In this document: positions 17,869-27,473 of the stretch, piece after piece
Numbering within the stretch: the stretch's first letter is position 1
Layout of the letters: every line of letters starts with the position of its first letter
Source of the DNA: UBA11889 sp046582115
Lineage (GTDB): Bacteria; Pseudomonadota; Gammaproteobacteria; Pseudomonadales; Azotimanducaceae
Reading direction: 5' to 3'
Length of the DNA stretch: 64,000 nucleotides
Assembly (NCBI GenBank): GCA_046582115.1
Contig: JAYGFA010000053.1
Span: 17,236-81,235, forward strand
The notes under the pieces: model-generated
The model's input: the letters and a program-made list of their open reading frames with translations, nothing else
Databases searched by the model: none
What the model was told of the DNA's origin: nothing
Translations under genes and position numbers: made by a program

Positions 17869-19785
17869 TTAGTCGCGCCGACCCTCATAGATCTGTTCGA
17901 TTTGCGGTTCGCTTTCGCTTCCGCTTCCGCGGGACTCAATCTGTACTTGCCAAATTCCTTTGTACTTCCGATCAGTTGTGTCTGCGACTTCTTCACGATT
18001 GCGTTGAATGGTGGGTCGTAGGAACACCAAAAGGTGGCGCTTGGTTCGGGTCGTCGATCGATTCTGAAACAGGCGTCCAAGAAATGGGATTGACCCCAAA
18101 AACGGCACCTTTTTCAGCGTTTCTCGTACGTCGTCTTGGATTAGGCCTCCGAGGACAATCGTCTGCCGGTCATCTGCCAATATGGTTGTTTCGATACTGC
18201 GTTTGTTGGTAACCACGTCTGAGAATCCGGCCGCGCCGATTTCTAGACCAGTATTGACGACGTTTTCGACCGTTTGGAAAACCTCGAGTCGAATTGACCC
18301 GTCGTCATGGATGTGAGGTGTCACGGTCAGCTCAATGCCGATATCTTCTCGCTGTATGGTAGTGAAGGGATTGCTGGCGCCATTGCTGGTCGACGTAAAC
18401 GACCCGGTACGAAAAGGTACCGTTTGTCCTGCAAGGATTTTGGCTGTCTCATTGTCGAGAGTAAGGATACTAGGTGTTGATAACAGATCAGCCGATGTAT
18501 TGATGGCTATGGCGTTGATGATGGCGCCGAATGAAATGCCGTCTGGATCGAGTCGTGCTACCGCAAGCGTGGGAGAACCGACACTGGCTATTCCTAGTAC
18601 TGGATCAATTTTTCCGTCCACAGCCGTTGCGCTGATGTTGCTCAGCAAATTGGAAATGATGCCATTGAGGGTGGTGCTTGCAAAAGGTACCGATTCACCG
18701 CTGGCATCTGCTACGCCAGCTTCAATTCCAATAGCTCTTGTTTGATCAACTGAGATTTCGACAATGGCAGCTTCAGTGAGTACTTGGGCCCTACGTATAT
18801 CAAGTTGTCGTAGGATATCTTGGATTTCCAACATTGTGCCGGGATCTGCCCTGACAACAATCGCGTTCAATGAGATATCGGCTTGAATGCTGATATTTTC
18901 GGATTTTGTGTTGTCGCCCCGCCCCCGAGGCTCTGTCAGGATTCCGTTAAGGATCTCCGCTGTCCTAGTTGCATCGGAGTGGTTCAACTGGAATACCCGG
19001 GTTGAACCGGACGACGTCGCCGGTTGATCTAGTTGTTCAATCAAAGAACGTACCGCTGCGATCGGTGCACTCTTGCCCCTGAGAACCAGCGTGTTGTTTC
19101 GATCGTTCGCAATCACAAGAACGCGTTGGGGCCCCTCCGCGGATTTTCCAATTTGATCGGGCGCAACTTGTTCAAGAATCTCGACCACGCTCCCGACCCA
19201 CGCTTGTTCGAGAGCTATCACCACGACTTCATCTTCGTCAGCGACGTCAATCTGGCGAATGATCGTTAGTAACCGCGCAATATTGTCGGCGTGGTCGCTG
19301 ATAATGACGACGTTCGCTTGCGTTACGGCAGCGATGTGGCCGTATTGCGGGATCATGGGACGGAGGATCTTAACCAGTTCCGCTGCGGCAACATTGCGCG
19401 CCGTGATCACCCGTGTCACGACCTCTTCGGACAACGAACTGCTGTCGTCATTAACGGGTGCGCCCGATTGTTTTACTGTCGCACTTTGCACAATGCGGAC
19501 TACGTCTCCCGTGCGTGACGCGCCGAAACCGTGTACCCGCAGCACCGAGAGAAATAAAGCGTAGACGGCTTCGGTATCGAGGTTTCGGTCAGAGACAACG
19601 GTCACATTGCCTTTCACCCTAGGGTCAACGACAAACGTTTGACCGGTGATGGTCGAAACTTGAGTAATGAACTCACGAATATCCGCGTTCTTAAGGTTGA
19701 TCTTCCAGGTTTGCGTGTCAGGCCACGTTGGCGCGGCTAGTAAACAGCAAACAAGAACGAGCCAATGGAGACGTTGTTTTCGCAT
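17869..19785 (-). CDS. gspD: Type II secretion system secretin GspD
   Basis: Outer-membrane secretin pore of the type II secretion system. The 638-residue product has a signal peptide at residues 1-22 (LHWLVLVCCLLAAPTWP). The N0 domain begins WKINLKNADIREFI, and the N1-N3 repeats include RNVAAAELVKILRP and ARNNTLVLRG-like segments. The C-terminal secretin domain has LLSTPSILTLDNETAKI and the signature VPFLGSIPFLGRLF. The last 35 residues are polar and Ser/Glu-rich and may include the S-domain. It lies five bases after gspC. No gspE-M or prepilin genes are in the window. Confidence 0.96.
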   Translation of the reverse strand: MRKQRLHWLVLVCCLLAAPTWPDTQTWKINLKNADIREFITQVSTITGQTFVVDPRVKGNVTVVSDRNLDTEAVYALFLSVLRVHGFGASRTGDVVRIVQSATVKQSGAPVNDDSSSLSEEVVTRVITARNVAAAELVKILRPMIPQYGHIAAVTQANVVIISDHADNIARLLTIIRQIDVADEDEVVVIALEQAWVGSVVEILEQVAPDQIGKSAEGPQRVLVIANDRNNTLVLRGKSAPIAAVRSLIEQLDQPATSSGSTRVFQLNHSDATRTAEILNGILTEPRGRGDNTKSENISIQADISLNAIVVRADPGTMLEIQDILRQLDIRRAQVLTEAAIVEISVDQTRAIGIEAGVADASGESVPFASTTLNGIISNLLSNISATAVDGKIDPVLGIASVGSPTLAVARLDPDGISFGAIINAIAINTSADLLSTPSILTLDNETAKILAGQTVPFRTGSFTSTSNGASNPFTTIQREDIGIELTVTPHIHDDGSIRLEVFQTVENVVNTGLEIGAAGFSDVVTNKRSIETTILADDRQTIVLGGLIQDDVRETLKKVPFLGSIPFLGRLFQNRSTTRTKRHLLVFLRPTIQRNREEVADTTDRKYKGIWQVQIESRGSGSESEPQIEQIYEGRRD

Positions 19786-19790
19786 AATTT

Positions 19791-20762
19791 TTATTTGAGG
19801 GAAACGGTGATAAAAAAGTTCCTGCTACCTCTTTTGATCTCCAGACGAGCAGAGCCCTGGGCCAGCACGTTCTCAAACTCGAGTCTGTCTTCCGCCACGT
19901 TACCGATGGCTCGATTATTTACCGAGAGTAAAATATCGCCGGGTTGAAGTCCGGTTTGCCTCAACGCTGGATGCGAGGCTAAGCTGCCCAGCCGGTACCC
20001 CCGTGCAGCTTCCGTTGAAATAGGTTTAATCCCTAGTTCCGCGAGTGTACCTTCCGCGTCGTTTTCGAGTCGACCCTGGTAGGACGCAATAACTTGTCGG
20101 ACTGATTGTTGAGCGTTACGTCCGGTTGTTGCCCCCCTGTCGGTTTCAGCACGCTCGACGCGGGTTGCGTTCGATGACGCGCCGGCGATTCGGGAACCAT
20201 CGGAGGCCGTTAGCGAACGAGAAAGAGCTGGATCATTATTTGTCTGCGCGGATACTCCCTGTGGAGTGAAATTGCTTTTGGTGGTGGGAAAGCGGAGCAG
20301 TTCTCGTTTTCCCGACCGCTCCAAAACGACTCGATCTGCGAATACTTCCACCAGCGTTGCATTGCCCGGCACACGTTCATTGATGCGAAAGAGTTTTGCA
20401 GCCCCGCGTTTTTCCGAAATCAGCGCCGCAGAGTCTTCTGGATCGCCGGCACTCGCTGCGAATACGCCGATAAGTTCGAGATTAAGCCGGGTTTCGGCAA
20501 GTGCCTCGGTTACCGTTACTGCCGAATTAGACTGGGCCTGCGATGCATCCCCGAAAAGGTTTAACGACGTTACGTGATCAATTGAAACGACGTCCACGCC
20601 ATTATTGGTACCAAGGCCGCTAGGTAGTTTTGAAAGTTTCTCTTCAGGCGGAAACATAAAGAACAGCACGGATTCTTGTAGTGACCATGCAATCAACACC
20701 ACCAATATGATCAATACAACGTTTCGAGCACTATCGATGAGCTTGGGGCTGAAATCGAACAC
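19791..20762 (-). CDS. gspC: Type II secretion system inner-membrane protein GspC with PDZ domain
   Basis: GspC links the inner-membrane platform to the secretin. The 323-residue product has one N-terminal membrane segment at about residues 13-34 (NVVLIILVVLIAWSLQESV), then the homology region with DHVTSLNLFGDA and LNLELIGVFA. A C-terminal PDZ domain contains GYRLGSLASHPALRQTGLQPGDILLSVNN. It is followed at once by gspD and preceded by gspN, so it is part of the map-glnD-dap-gsp run. Confidence 0.93.
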   Translation of the reverse strand: MFDFSPKLIDSARNVVLIILVVLIAWSLQESVLFFMFPPEEKLSKLPSGLGTNNGVDVVSIDHVTSLNLFGDASQAQSNSAVTVTEALAETRLNLELIGVFAASAGDPEDSAALISEKRGAAKLFRINERVPGNATLVEVFADRVVLERSGKRELLRFPTTKSNFTPQGVSAQTNNDPALSRSLTASDGSRIAGASSNATRVERAETDRGATTGRNAQQSVRQVIASYQGRLENDAEGTLAELGIKPISTEAARGYRLGSLASHPALRQTGLQPGDILLSVNNRAIGNVAEDRLEFENVLAQGSARLEIKRGSRNFFITVSLK

Positions 20763-20792
20763 CGTTGATGGCCGAGAATTAGATACGCAATT

Positions 20793-21527
20793 TTAAAGAA
20801 GTTTTTCCGACACCTCCATCACGATGGCTCGGTCCGATTCGCTACCCTGCCACGGCTGACCAATGAGACGCGTAAACCTTTTCGTGATGCCGATGTGGAC
20901 CCATCCGTCTTCGTCGAGACGTGCGTGTAACAGTGGTGTGTTGTCGGTTTCCGATCTAACCATCATCGAAGGGATGCCTTCGGCCATTTGCAACTCGCCC
21001 AACAACGTCGGTAGTTCTCTTCGGAACGTTTGATTGGACATGCGGTACTGTACGATACCGCCGTCCCAGCGCATGTCTCCTTGGGTGTGGATATGATCTT
21101 CGTTTCTGTTGACTGTTGCTGTAATCGAGTTGAGGTGGAGCGCACCGGTCAAGTTCATGTCATAGGGAGCCAGTATTCGATTAATTGTTTCGGGCTCCAC
21201 TAACCCGTTAAACGAGAACGATGCATGCCCCCACCCGATCGTCGCAGTACCCTGCAAGACGTGGTTGTCATCCTCGAGCATCCATTCAATAGCGAGTTTG
21301 CCAACAAACAGTTGAGTTGGGTCAATAGACCAACGTAGTGACCCGGCGTATAGCGCGCTGACGCGTAGTCGTCCGCTGCCGTTCCAAACACTCCCCTTGG
21401 TCGTCGAAACCTCTATCGCGGGTATCCCGTTTGTGACGAGGCGTATTGAGCTAGCTGGCAGTGAGATGACGAGGAACGACAGAAAAAAAACCAAACCTAA
21501 GATCAAGAGTTGGTGAGACTTCAACAT
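20793..21527 (-). CDS. gspN: Type II secretion system protein N
   Basis: GspN is an accessory inner-membrane protein present in only some type II systems. The 244-residue product has an N-terminal hydrophobic segment (LLILGLVFFLSFLVISLPAS) and the family block GSVWNGSGRLRVSALYAGSLRW, followed by the beta-rich periplasmic domain with GDMRWDGGIVQYRMSN. It overlaps the end of dapE by seven bases and is followed by gspC, 30 bp away. Divergence within the family is high, so the call rests on both pattern and position. Confidence 0.88.
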   Translation of the reverse strand: MLKSHQLLILGLVFFLSFLVISLPASSIRLVTNGIPAIEVSTTKGSVWNGSGRLRVSALYAGSLRWSIDPTQLFVGKLAIEWMLEDDNHVLQGTATIGWGHASFSFNGLVEPETINRILAPYDMNLTGALHLNSITATVNRNEDHIHTQGDMRWDGGIVQYRMSNQTFRRELPTLLGELQMAEGIPSMMVRSETDNTPLLHARLDEDGWVHIGITKRFTRLIGQPWQGSESDRAIVMEVSEKLL

Positions 21528-22657
21528 AGCAAGCGGAAGAGGATGTCCTGATACATCCTGGCTAGGGGTTCTAAATCACTAATACGGACACACTCGTTGA
21601 TCTTGTGAATGGATGCGTTGGCGGGGCCTAGCTCAACAACTTCAGCGCCGGTTGATGCTATGAATCGCCCGTCCGACGTTCCGCCAGAAGTCGAGAGATC
21701 GGGCTCAAGGGATACGATCATATTTATAGCCGCCCGCACGGCATCAAGCAGTCGTCCCTTCTTAGTCAAGAACGGCAGTCCCGACACTTGCCAATCCAGT
21801 ATGACCTCAATTCCAGGATCGACATTGAGTAATTGTTTCTCTACAGCCGCTTGCAAACCCTCGACACTTTGTTCTGTGTTGAACCTAAAGTTGAACTGAA
21901 TGTCGAGTTCGCCCGGGATAACGTTTGACACGCCTGTCCCAGCATTTATGTTGGATATTTGGAACGTGGTGGGTGGAAAGTAATCGTTGCCCGAATCCCA
22001 AACCCTAGAGACGAGTTGGGATAGTGCGGTGATAGCGGTATGGATTGGGTTCCGCGTTAAATTGGGGTAGGCGACATGTCCTTGCTCGCCGACGAATCGG
22101 ACACGACCATTGAGTGATCCACGACGACCGATCCTCACCACATCGCCTACTTTTTCGGTAGACGACGGTTCTCCGACCACGCACATGTCGATTCGAGTAC
22201 CTTGTTGATGTAGATGATCAATGACTTTAACGGTTCCGTCTTTGGCCTCACCTTCCTCATCGCTGGTAATGAGGAACCCTATGGATCCGCCGTGGTCGGG
22301 ATGGCTTAGGACGAATCGTTCCGCCGCGACCACCATAGCGGCGAGGCTCGATTTCATGTCGGCAGCGCCACGACCGTAGAGGTATTGACCATCGACCGTC
22401 GGTTGAAATGGAGGCGACGTCCACTGGTGTAGTGGACCTGGGGGAACGACGTCGGTATGTCCTGCGAATACGACCAGGGCCCCACCATCCCCACGCTGAG
22501 CCCACAGGTTACTGACGGACCCGAAGGGTAGGTGATCGACCTTGAATCCAGCGGCGGTAAGCCGATGAGCGATTAACTGCTGACAACCGCCATCGTCAGG
22601 CGTCTCGGAGGAACAGCTGATAAGGCCGCACGTGAGATCGAATACCTCCTCGGTCAT
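21521..22657 (-). CDS. dapE: Succinyl-diaminopimelate desuccinylase
   Basis: Zinc enzyme that frees LL-diaminopimelate for lysine and peptidoglycan. The 378-residue protein of the M20 family has the metal site VFAGHTDVVPPG near residues 65-76, LYGRGAADMKSSLAAM with the bridging Asp, and TSDEEGEAKDGT with the general-base Glu pair. The C-terminal zinc ligand region reads ELGPANASIHKINE. It overlaps dapC by four bases (ATGA), so dapC and dapE are coupled, placing two consecutive lysine-pathway steps together. Confidence 0.96.
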   Translation of the reverse strand: MTEEVFDLTCGLISCSSETPDDGGCQQLIAHRLTAAGFKVDHLPFGSVSNLWAQRGDGGALVVFAGHTDVVPPGPLHQWTSPPFQPTVDGQYLYGRGAADMKSSLAAMVVAAERFVLSHPDHGGSIGFLITSDEEGEAKDGTVKVIDHLHQQGTRIDMCVVGEPSSTEKVGDVVRIGRRGSLNGRVRFVGEQGHVAYPNLTRNPIHTAITALSQLVSRVWDSGNDYFPPTTFQISNINAGTGVSNVIPGELDIQFNFRFNTEQSVEGLQAAVEKQLLNVDPGIEVILDWQVSGLPFLTKKGRLLDAVRAAINMIVSLEPDLSTSGGTSDGRFIASTGAEVVELGPANASIHKINECVRISDLEPLARMYQDILFRLLC

Positions 22658-23844
22658 CCGTAATAGCCTTCTGCGAAACTCACTAGTCTGGTTACGGCAT
22701 CGACGCAGTCCGCGATGGGGGCCACCAGCGCGATCCTGATTCGACCCCGACCAGGGTTCGTTCCTTGATACTCTCTCCCGAGGTATTGACCGGGCAAAAC
22801 CGTGATGTTCTCGGTGACGAAAAGATCCCGTGTAAAGGATTCATCGTCGCCTGGGAGCTCGGGCCAGTAGTAGAAAGTACCCGGAGGAATCTCTACGTCG
22901 AAGACTCGCGAAAGGATAGGGTTTACAGCGTCGAATTTTTCCCTATAGGACTGGCGGTTTGACACCACGTGTTGTTCATCTCGCCAAACGCGGGAACTCA
23001 CATTTTGTACGTGTTCGGGCATCGCACAGCCGTGATACGTGCGGTATTGGAAATAACGATCGATAATTTCGGCGTCCCCAGCGACGAATCCGGAGCGTAG
23101 CCCAGGACAATTTGATCGTTTGGAAAGGCTGTGAAAGACCATGCAATGACCGAAGTCATTTACTCCGAGCTCTGTTGCAACCTCAAGTAGACCTTTGGGT
23201 GGTTCGCCTTCGTCGTAGTAAATTTCCGAATAACATTCGTCGGCGGCTATAACGAAATCGTGTTTGTGGGCGCGTTCGATCAGCATTCCGAATAGGTCCT
23301 TCTCGATAAAGCTCCCCGAGGGGTTCCCAGGTGAGCAGATATAAAGGAGTTCGCACTGATCCCAAGTTTTCTCGTCTACCACATCGAAATTGGGATCAGC
23401 GGTGCTGGGCACGTAAACGGGGGTTGAACCCCCGAGTATCGTAGCGCCTTCGTAGATCTGATAGAACGGGTTGGGTAAGAGAACACAACTATTCGACGTG
23501 CCACTCAAAATCGCTTGACCGAAAGAAAACAGAGCTTCTCTAGTCCCATTTACCGGCAAGACATGGCGGTCTGGGTCAGCGTGGACGCGAAAACGACGCG
23601 CCAACCATTCCGTGATCGCGGTGCGGATACCTATGCCTCCGCGCGTCGCAGGATAAGTGGTTAATCCCGACTTGAGAACACTGGTGTCGCTGAGGGCTTC
23701 CAATACGAAACTTGGTGGCGCATGTTTCGGTTCCCCAAGTGCAAAGGAGACGTGCGCGTTCTGTGGATTCGGCGTCAGTCCTTCCTTAAGGTCGTTTAAG
23801 CGTTCAAAAGGATACGGGAGTAAGCGTTCGAGGTATGGATTCAC
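22654..23844 (-). CDS. dapC: N-succinyldiaminopimelate aminotransferase DapC
   Basis: PLP enzyme acting just before DapE in the succinylase lysine pathway. The 396-residue class I aminotransferase starts with the DapC-like MNPYLERLLPYPFERL and FALGEPKHAPP. The PLP lysine is in FHSLSKRSNCPGLRSGF, the classic DapC sequence, and the C-terminal Arg is in GRGRIRIALVAP. It overlaps both glnD and dapE by four bases. Position next to dapE supports the substrate call over other class I enzymes. Confidence 0.94.
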   Translation of the reverse strand: MNPYLERLLPYPFERLNDLKEGLTPNPQNAHVSFALGEPKHAPPSFVLEALSDTSVLKSGLTTYPATRGGIGIRTAITEWLARRFRVHADPDRHVLPVNGTREALFSFGQAILSGTSNSCVLLPNPFYQIYEGATILGGSTPVYVPSTADPNFDVVDEKTWDQCELLYICSPGNPSGSFIEKDLFGMLIERAHKHDFVIAADECYSEIYYDEGEPPKGLLEVATELGVNDFGHCMVFHSLSKRSNCPGLRSGFVAGDAEIIDRYFQYRTYHGCAMPEHVQNVSSRVWRDEQHVVSNRQSYREKFDAVNPILSRVFDVEIPPGTFYYWPELPGDDESFTRDLFVTENITVLPGQYLGREYQGTNPGRGRIRIALVAPIADCVDAVTRLVSFAEGYYG

Positions 23845-26483
23845 GCGACCGCCTCGGTAACCTCGGAATCGATCCTTGCCTGCAAACGAGAGACGATTTG
23901 GTCTATGCGGGTACTTTCCAAAATGCGGTTTCCTTCTACGTCACTTATGTGAAAAACGTCTTCAACCCTTTCACCGAGCGTTGTGATACGAGCCTGGTGA
24001 ACGACAATGTCTAATTCGACGAATAGGCTACCGACCATTGACAACAATCCTTGGCGGTCTGACGAAACGATCTGGAGAATGGATTCGGCACTGTCGTCGG
24101 GGTTTGTAAGTACGACCTCGGTTCGTGTTACGAATTGTTCTAGGCGTCGCGAAATTTTCCTCGGAGGGTTGCTAGAGGGCCTTGTCCCTTGAGTAAGGGC
24201 TTGACTGAGGCTGGCGTGAACTTCGCGTTTGCGCTCGGACTTTCGGACAGGTTTGCCATCATCCTCGAGCACGATGTAAGAATTGAAGCAAAAGTCGTTG
24301 ATGCTGGTCGCAATACTTGCGTCGACGACGTGCAAGCCTAAGTGGTCGAGTGCTACAACGCTGTCGGCAAAGAGATTGACACGGTTACGGCAGTAAACAA
24401 ATATTTCCGTTGCCCCCTCGGAGCTGACTTCGCCAACCACATCGAGTACCGCAATAAACGGACCACTTTCCCGATCGTGTTCAGCAATGTCATTTGTAAT
24501 ATGGGCAACTTGAACGCCGGAGTGCCGAAGGAAAAAGTCCTGACCAGGTTCATCCCAGATGAGTTCCGCCGTATCCGCCGTCATGCCTTGCTCGGCTAAT
24601 ATTGAAAACGCAGTTGCTTTGCAATCGTTCACGTAGTCACTTCGTAAAACGGGGTTGGAAAGACCTCGTCGTAGCGCTTTTCGAGTTTCCATATAGAGAT
24701 GGCGCATCAGGGTTGCACGCCAGCTATTCCAAAGCGTTGGATTTGTGGCGTTAATGTCCGCCACAGTCAACGTGTAGAGATACTCGAGTCGTTCCTCCGA
24801 CCCTACTTTCTGAGCGAAGTCGATGACGACTTCGGGATCGTGGATGTCTTTGCGCTGTGCAGTTGTTGACATATCCAGGTGACTACTAACGAGCCATGCA
24901 ACCAGTTCAATATCGGCGGTGGGCAAGTTGTGACGCAAACAAAAATCAGTGACATCGTTTGCTCCTAGCGCGGAGTGGTCGCCACCGCGTCCTTTAGCAA
25001 TGTCGTGAAATAGTCCGGCAATGTATAGCAGTTCGATCTTGGGTAAGTTATTTGCAGTTCTCCACGCGACCGGAAAATCGTCTCGAGTTGTTCCTTGGTG
25101 AAAACGTCGCATGTTACGGATCACCATCATGGTGTGGGCGTCCACCGTGTAAATATGAAAAAGGTCGTGCTGCATTTGACCGATGACGCGGCCAAACTCT
25201 GGAATATAACGTCCAAGAACGCCATAACGGCGCATTCGCGTCAGTTGGCTGACAAGCGTATAGGGGGCTTTCAAAAGCTCGATGAATAATTTGGTGACAT
25301 CGGGATTCCGACGAAAATTGTCGTCGATGAGATCTAGATGCTCACGAATAAGGCGGATAGTCGTTGCCCTCACTCCGGCTATATCGGTTCGGTTCGCCAT
25401 GATCAGGAAAATCTCAATCAGAGCTGGTGGGTGCAGAATGAAGACGTCATCAGAAGTAACTTCTATGTAGTCGTTATGGACTTGAAATCTAGGATTTACG
25501 GTCTCGATCCTGGGTCGGCGAGCAGTTTGCGCGATGGATTCTTGGAAGTGCTGGAACAAAATATCGTTCACCTCACGGAGTTCTAGCACGCGGCGGTAGT
25601 AGTCGTTCATGAACGTTTCGACTGCGAGCATGGCATCGGAGTCGATGTAGCCAAACCGCTTGGCAAGTTCACGTTGGTGGTGAAACAGGAGCCGATCTTC
25701 TCTGCGTTCCGCCAACAAATGCAATCCGAAACGTATTTTCCAGAGGAATCGACGGCCGTCTTCTAGCCAATCGCATTCTAATTTTGTCAAGAACCCCAGT
25801 CGCGTTAGTTCGCTTAAATCTGATGTCCCCAGGTGACGCTGTGCTATCCAACTGATTGTTTGAATATCTCTCAATCCACCGGGCGAGCCTTTGATATTTG
25901 GCTCTAGGTCGTACTCGACGTTGTCGAATCGAGCGTGCCGAACGGATTGCTCGGCGTGCTTGGCGGCAAAGAACCTGGAACTTGGCCAGAAACTCTTGCG
26001 GTCTAGAAACCGACCGAGCTTTGCGGCAAGTGCCTGTGAACCCGCGAGATACCGACGTTCATAAAGAGATGTAACTACCGACGTATTCTTTGATGCTTCC
26101 GAACGGCACTCGCCGATGGTGCGGACGCTGTGTCCGATATCCAGTTTCAAATCCCAAAGTAATTGAACGAAGTGTTCGATGTCGGAGTCTTTGAGGCGGT
26201 TGTTTTTGACAAGTATCAGGAGATCGATGTCAGAGTAGGGGTGTAACTCACCACGGCCATAACCGCCGATCGCGAGCAGAGCGACGTCATGCTTATATTC
26301 GAACCAGTGTTGCCATATTTCGGCGAGAAACGCGTCAATGAATACGGATCTTGCCCTCACCAATGTTTCGACGTCTTCGCCCTTCCAGAATCGCTTTGCT
26401 AAGACGTCTTCCGCCTGTGAGATCCTACGCTTGAGTCCGGCGACATCGACCGGTACAGAATCAGGCTGCCTTTTCTTCATCAC
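23841..26483 (-). CDS. glnD: Bifunctional uridylyltransferase/uridylyl-removing enzyme GlnD
   Basis: Nitrogen sensor that uridylylates or deuridylylates PII proteins in response to glutamine. The 880-residue protein has the nucleotidyltransferase site GGYGRGELHPYSDIDLL near residue 75. The HD hydrolase domain includes VDAHTMMVIRNM and LLYIAGLFHDIAKGRGGDHS. Two C-terminal ACT domains follow, the last with VSSDRQGLLSMVGSLF. Its start lies inside the end of map (23-bp overlap). The map-glnD pair diverging from rpsB is standard for gammaproteobacteria. Confidence 0.96.
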   Translation of the reverse strand: MMKKRQPDSVPVDVAGLKRRISQAEDVLAKRFWKGEDVETLVRARSVFIDAFLAEIWQHWFEYKHDVALLAIGGYGRGELHPYSDIDLLILVKNNRLKDSDIEHFVQLLWDLKLDIGHSVRTIGECRSEASKNTSVVTSLYERRYLAGSQALAAKLGRFLDRKSFWPSSRFFAAKHAEQSVRHARFDNVEYDLEPNIKGSPGGLRDIQTISWIAQRHLGTSDLSELTRLGFLTKLECDWLEDGRRFLWKIRFGLHLLAERREDRLLFHHQRELAKRFGYIDSDAMLAVETFMNDYYRRVLELREVNDILFQHFQESIAQTARRPRIETVNPRFQVHNDYIEVTSDDVFILHPPALIEIFLIMANRTDIAGVRATTIRLIREHLDLIDDNFRRNPDVTKLFIELLKAPYTLVSQLTRMRRYGVLGRYIPEFGRVIGQMQHDLFHIYTVDAHTMMVIRNMRRFHQGTTRDDFPVAWRTANNLPKIELLYIAGLFHDIAKGRGGDHSALGANDVTDFCLRHNLPTADIELVAWLVSSHLDMSTTAQRKDIHDPEVVIDFAQKVGSEERLEYLYTLTVADINATNPTLWNSWRATLMRHLYMETRKALRRGLSNPVLRSDYVNDCKATAFSILAEQGMTADTAELIWDEPGQDFFLRHSGVQVAHITNDIAEHDRESGPFIAVLDVVGEVSSEGATEIFVYCRNRVNLFADSVVALDHLGLHVVDASIATSINDFCFNSYIVLEDDGKPVRKSERKREVHASLSQALTQGTRPSSNPPRKISRRLEQFVTRTEVVLTNPDDSAESILQIVSSDRQGLLSMVGSLFVELDIVVHQARITTLGERVEDVFHISDVEGNRILESTRIDQIVSRLQARIDSEVTEAVA

Positions 26484-27252
26484 GTAGGGTCATGATCTCA
26501 GCTCCTTGGTCCGTGACCAAGATCGTATGTTCCCACTGAGCCGATAGCTTGTGGTCCTTCGTAACAACGGTCCAATGGTCTGGAAGAAGTTTTACGTGAC
26601 GTTTCCCCGCGTTAATCATCGGCTCGATGGTGAACGTCATGCCTGCCTGAATTTCTAGCCCTTCGCCTGGGCGACCGTAGTGAAGGATTTGAGGCTCGTC
26701 ATGAAAACGGTCCCCGATTCCATGGCCACAAAACTCCCTAACCACGGAGAAACGATTGTTTTCGGCGTGTTGTTGGATCGCATGTCCTATATCACCTAGG
26801 TGGGCGCCTGGACGAACTTGTTGGATGCCGAGGTACAAACATTCCTGAGTAATTTTGACGAGGCGTTGTGCTAGCACGCTGGGTTCACCGGCAAAGTACA
26901 TCTTACTGGTGTCACCGTGAAAGCCATCTTTTATTACCGTTACGTCGATATTGACGACATCCCCATTTTTTAAGGTCTTTCGCTCGGTTGGAATCCCATG
27001 ACAGACGACATGGTTGACGGACGTGCAGATGGACTTTGGAAAGGGTGGCTGACCAGGGGCGTTCGAATAATTCAGTGGTGCGGGTATACATGCGAGATCG
27101 TTGACGATGAAATCATGACATCGTTGGTCAAGCTCTTCCGTAGTTACGCCGGGGTAAACGTGTTCCCCAATCATCTTAAGCACCTGCGCTGCAAGCCGAC
27201 CGGCCGCTCGCATTTTTTCGATTTCGTCGTTGGTTCGAAGACGCACGGTCAT
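26461..27252 (-). CDS. map: Methionine aminopeptidase type I
   Basis: Removes the initiator methionine. From the ATG at 27252 the product has 263 residues, as in E. coli (264), starting with the typical EIEKMRAAGRLAAQVL. Metal ligands are visible in VNIDVTVIKDGFHGDTSKM, CGHGIGDRFHDEPQILHYG and FTIEPMINAG, plus the final Glu in AQWEHTILVTDQG. The open frame extends upstream to 27315, but that would add 21 residues unlike the family. It is divergent from rpsB. Confidence 0.96.
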   Translation of the reverse strand: MTVRLRTNDEIEKMRAAGRLAAQVLKMIGEHVYPGVTTEELDQRCHDFIVNDLACIPAPLNYSNAPGQPPFPKSICTSVNHVVCHGIPTERKTLKNGDVVNIDVTVIKDGFHGDTSKMYFAGEPSVLAQRLVKITQECLYLGIQQVRPGAHLGDIGHAIQQHAENNRFSVVREFCGHGIGDRFHDEPQILHYGRPGEGLEIQAGMTFTIEPMINAGKRHVKLLPDHWTVVTKDHKLSAQWEHTILVTDQGAEIMTLRDEEKAA

Positions 27253-27295
27253 GTTCTTATCCGCTGACTCTGGAACTGGTGAGCGGGAATTATGG

Positions 27296-27301
27296 TATAA
27301 A
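27296..27301 (+). promoter_or_regulatory. Putative rpsB operon promoter, -10 element with GC-rich discriminator
   Basis: TATAAA at these positions is followed at once by GCGCGCCCC, a G+C-rich discriminator of the kind seen at stringently controlled ribosomal promoters. The -35 region about 17 bp upstream is weak (GAACTG). A start near 27308 would give an rpsB leader of about 165 bases. Evidence is sequence pattern and position only. Confidence 0.45.
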
Positions 27302-27307
27302 GCGCGC

Positions 27308-27473
27308 CCCGCCATAAAGGACCGCGTTTAACGCCTTTGAAGTATGGCGAAATTAAGTGCCGGGCAGTAGTAAATACGTTGCGGGTGGCCCTTGCCTCAA
27401 TCTTTGACAAGGGCGGATTCAGCGTTATGCACGGCTTGTGCGCATCATGCGTCAACAACCCGAGGACAATTTA
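27308..27473 (+). promoter_or_regulatory. Long 5' leader of rpsB, possible S2 autoregulatory region
   Basis: The stretch between the putative promoter and the rpsB ATG is about 165 bases without a conserved gene. It holds an inverted repeat, CCCTTG at about 27390 and CAAGGG at about 27410, around an A/T-rich loop. Gammaproteobacterial rpsB leaders are known to fold and to be targets of S2 feedback; this stretch is in the right place, but I cannot show the fold. The sequence GAGGA before the ATG is the likely ribosome binding site. Confidence 0.3.

Noticed and set aside
23410..23435. Inverted repeat GGGGGTT/AACCCCC
   Set aside because: It is inside dapC and is explained by the coding sequence; no run of T follows.
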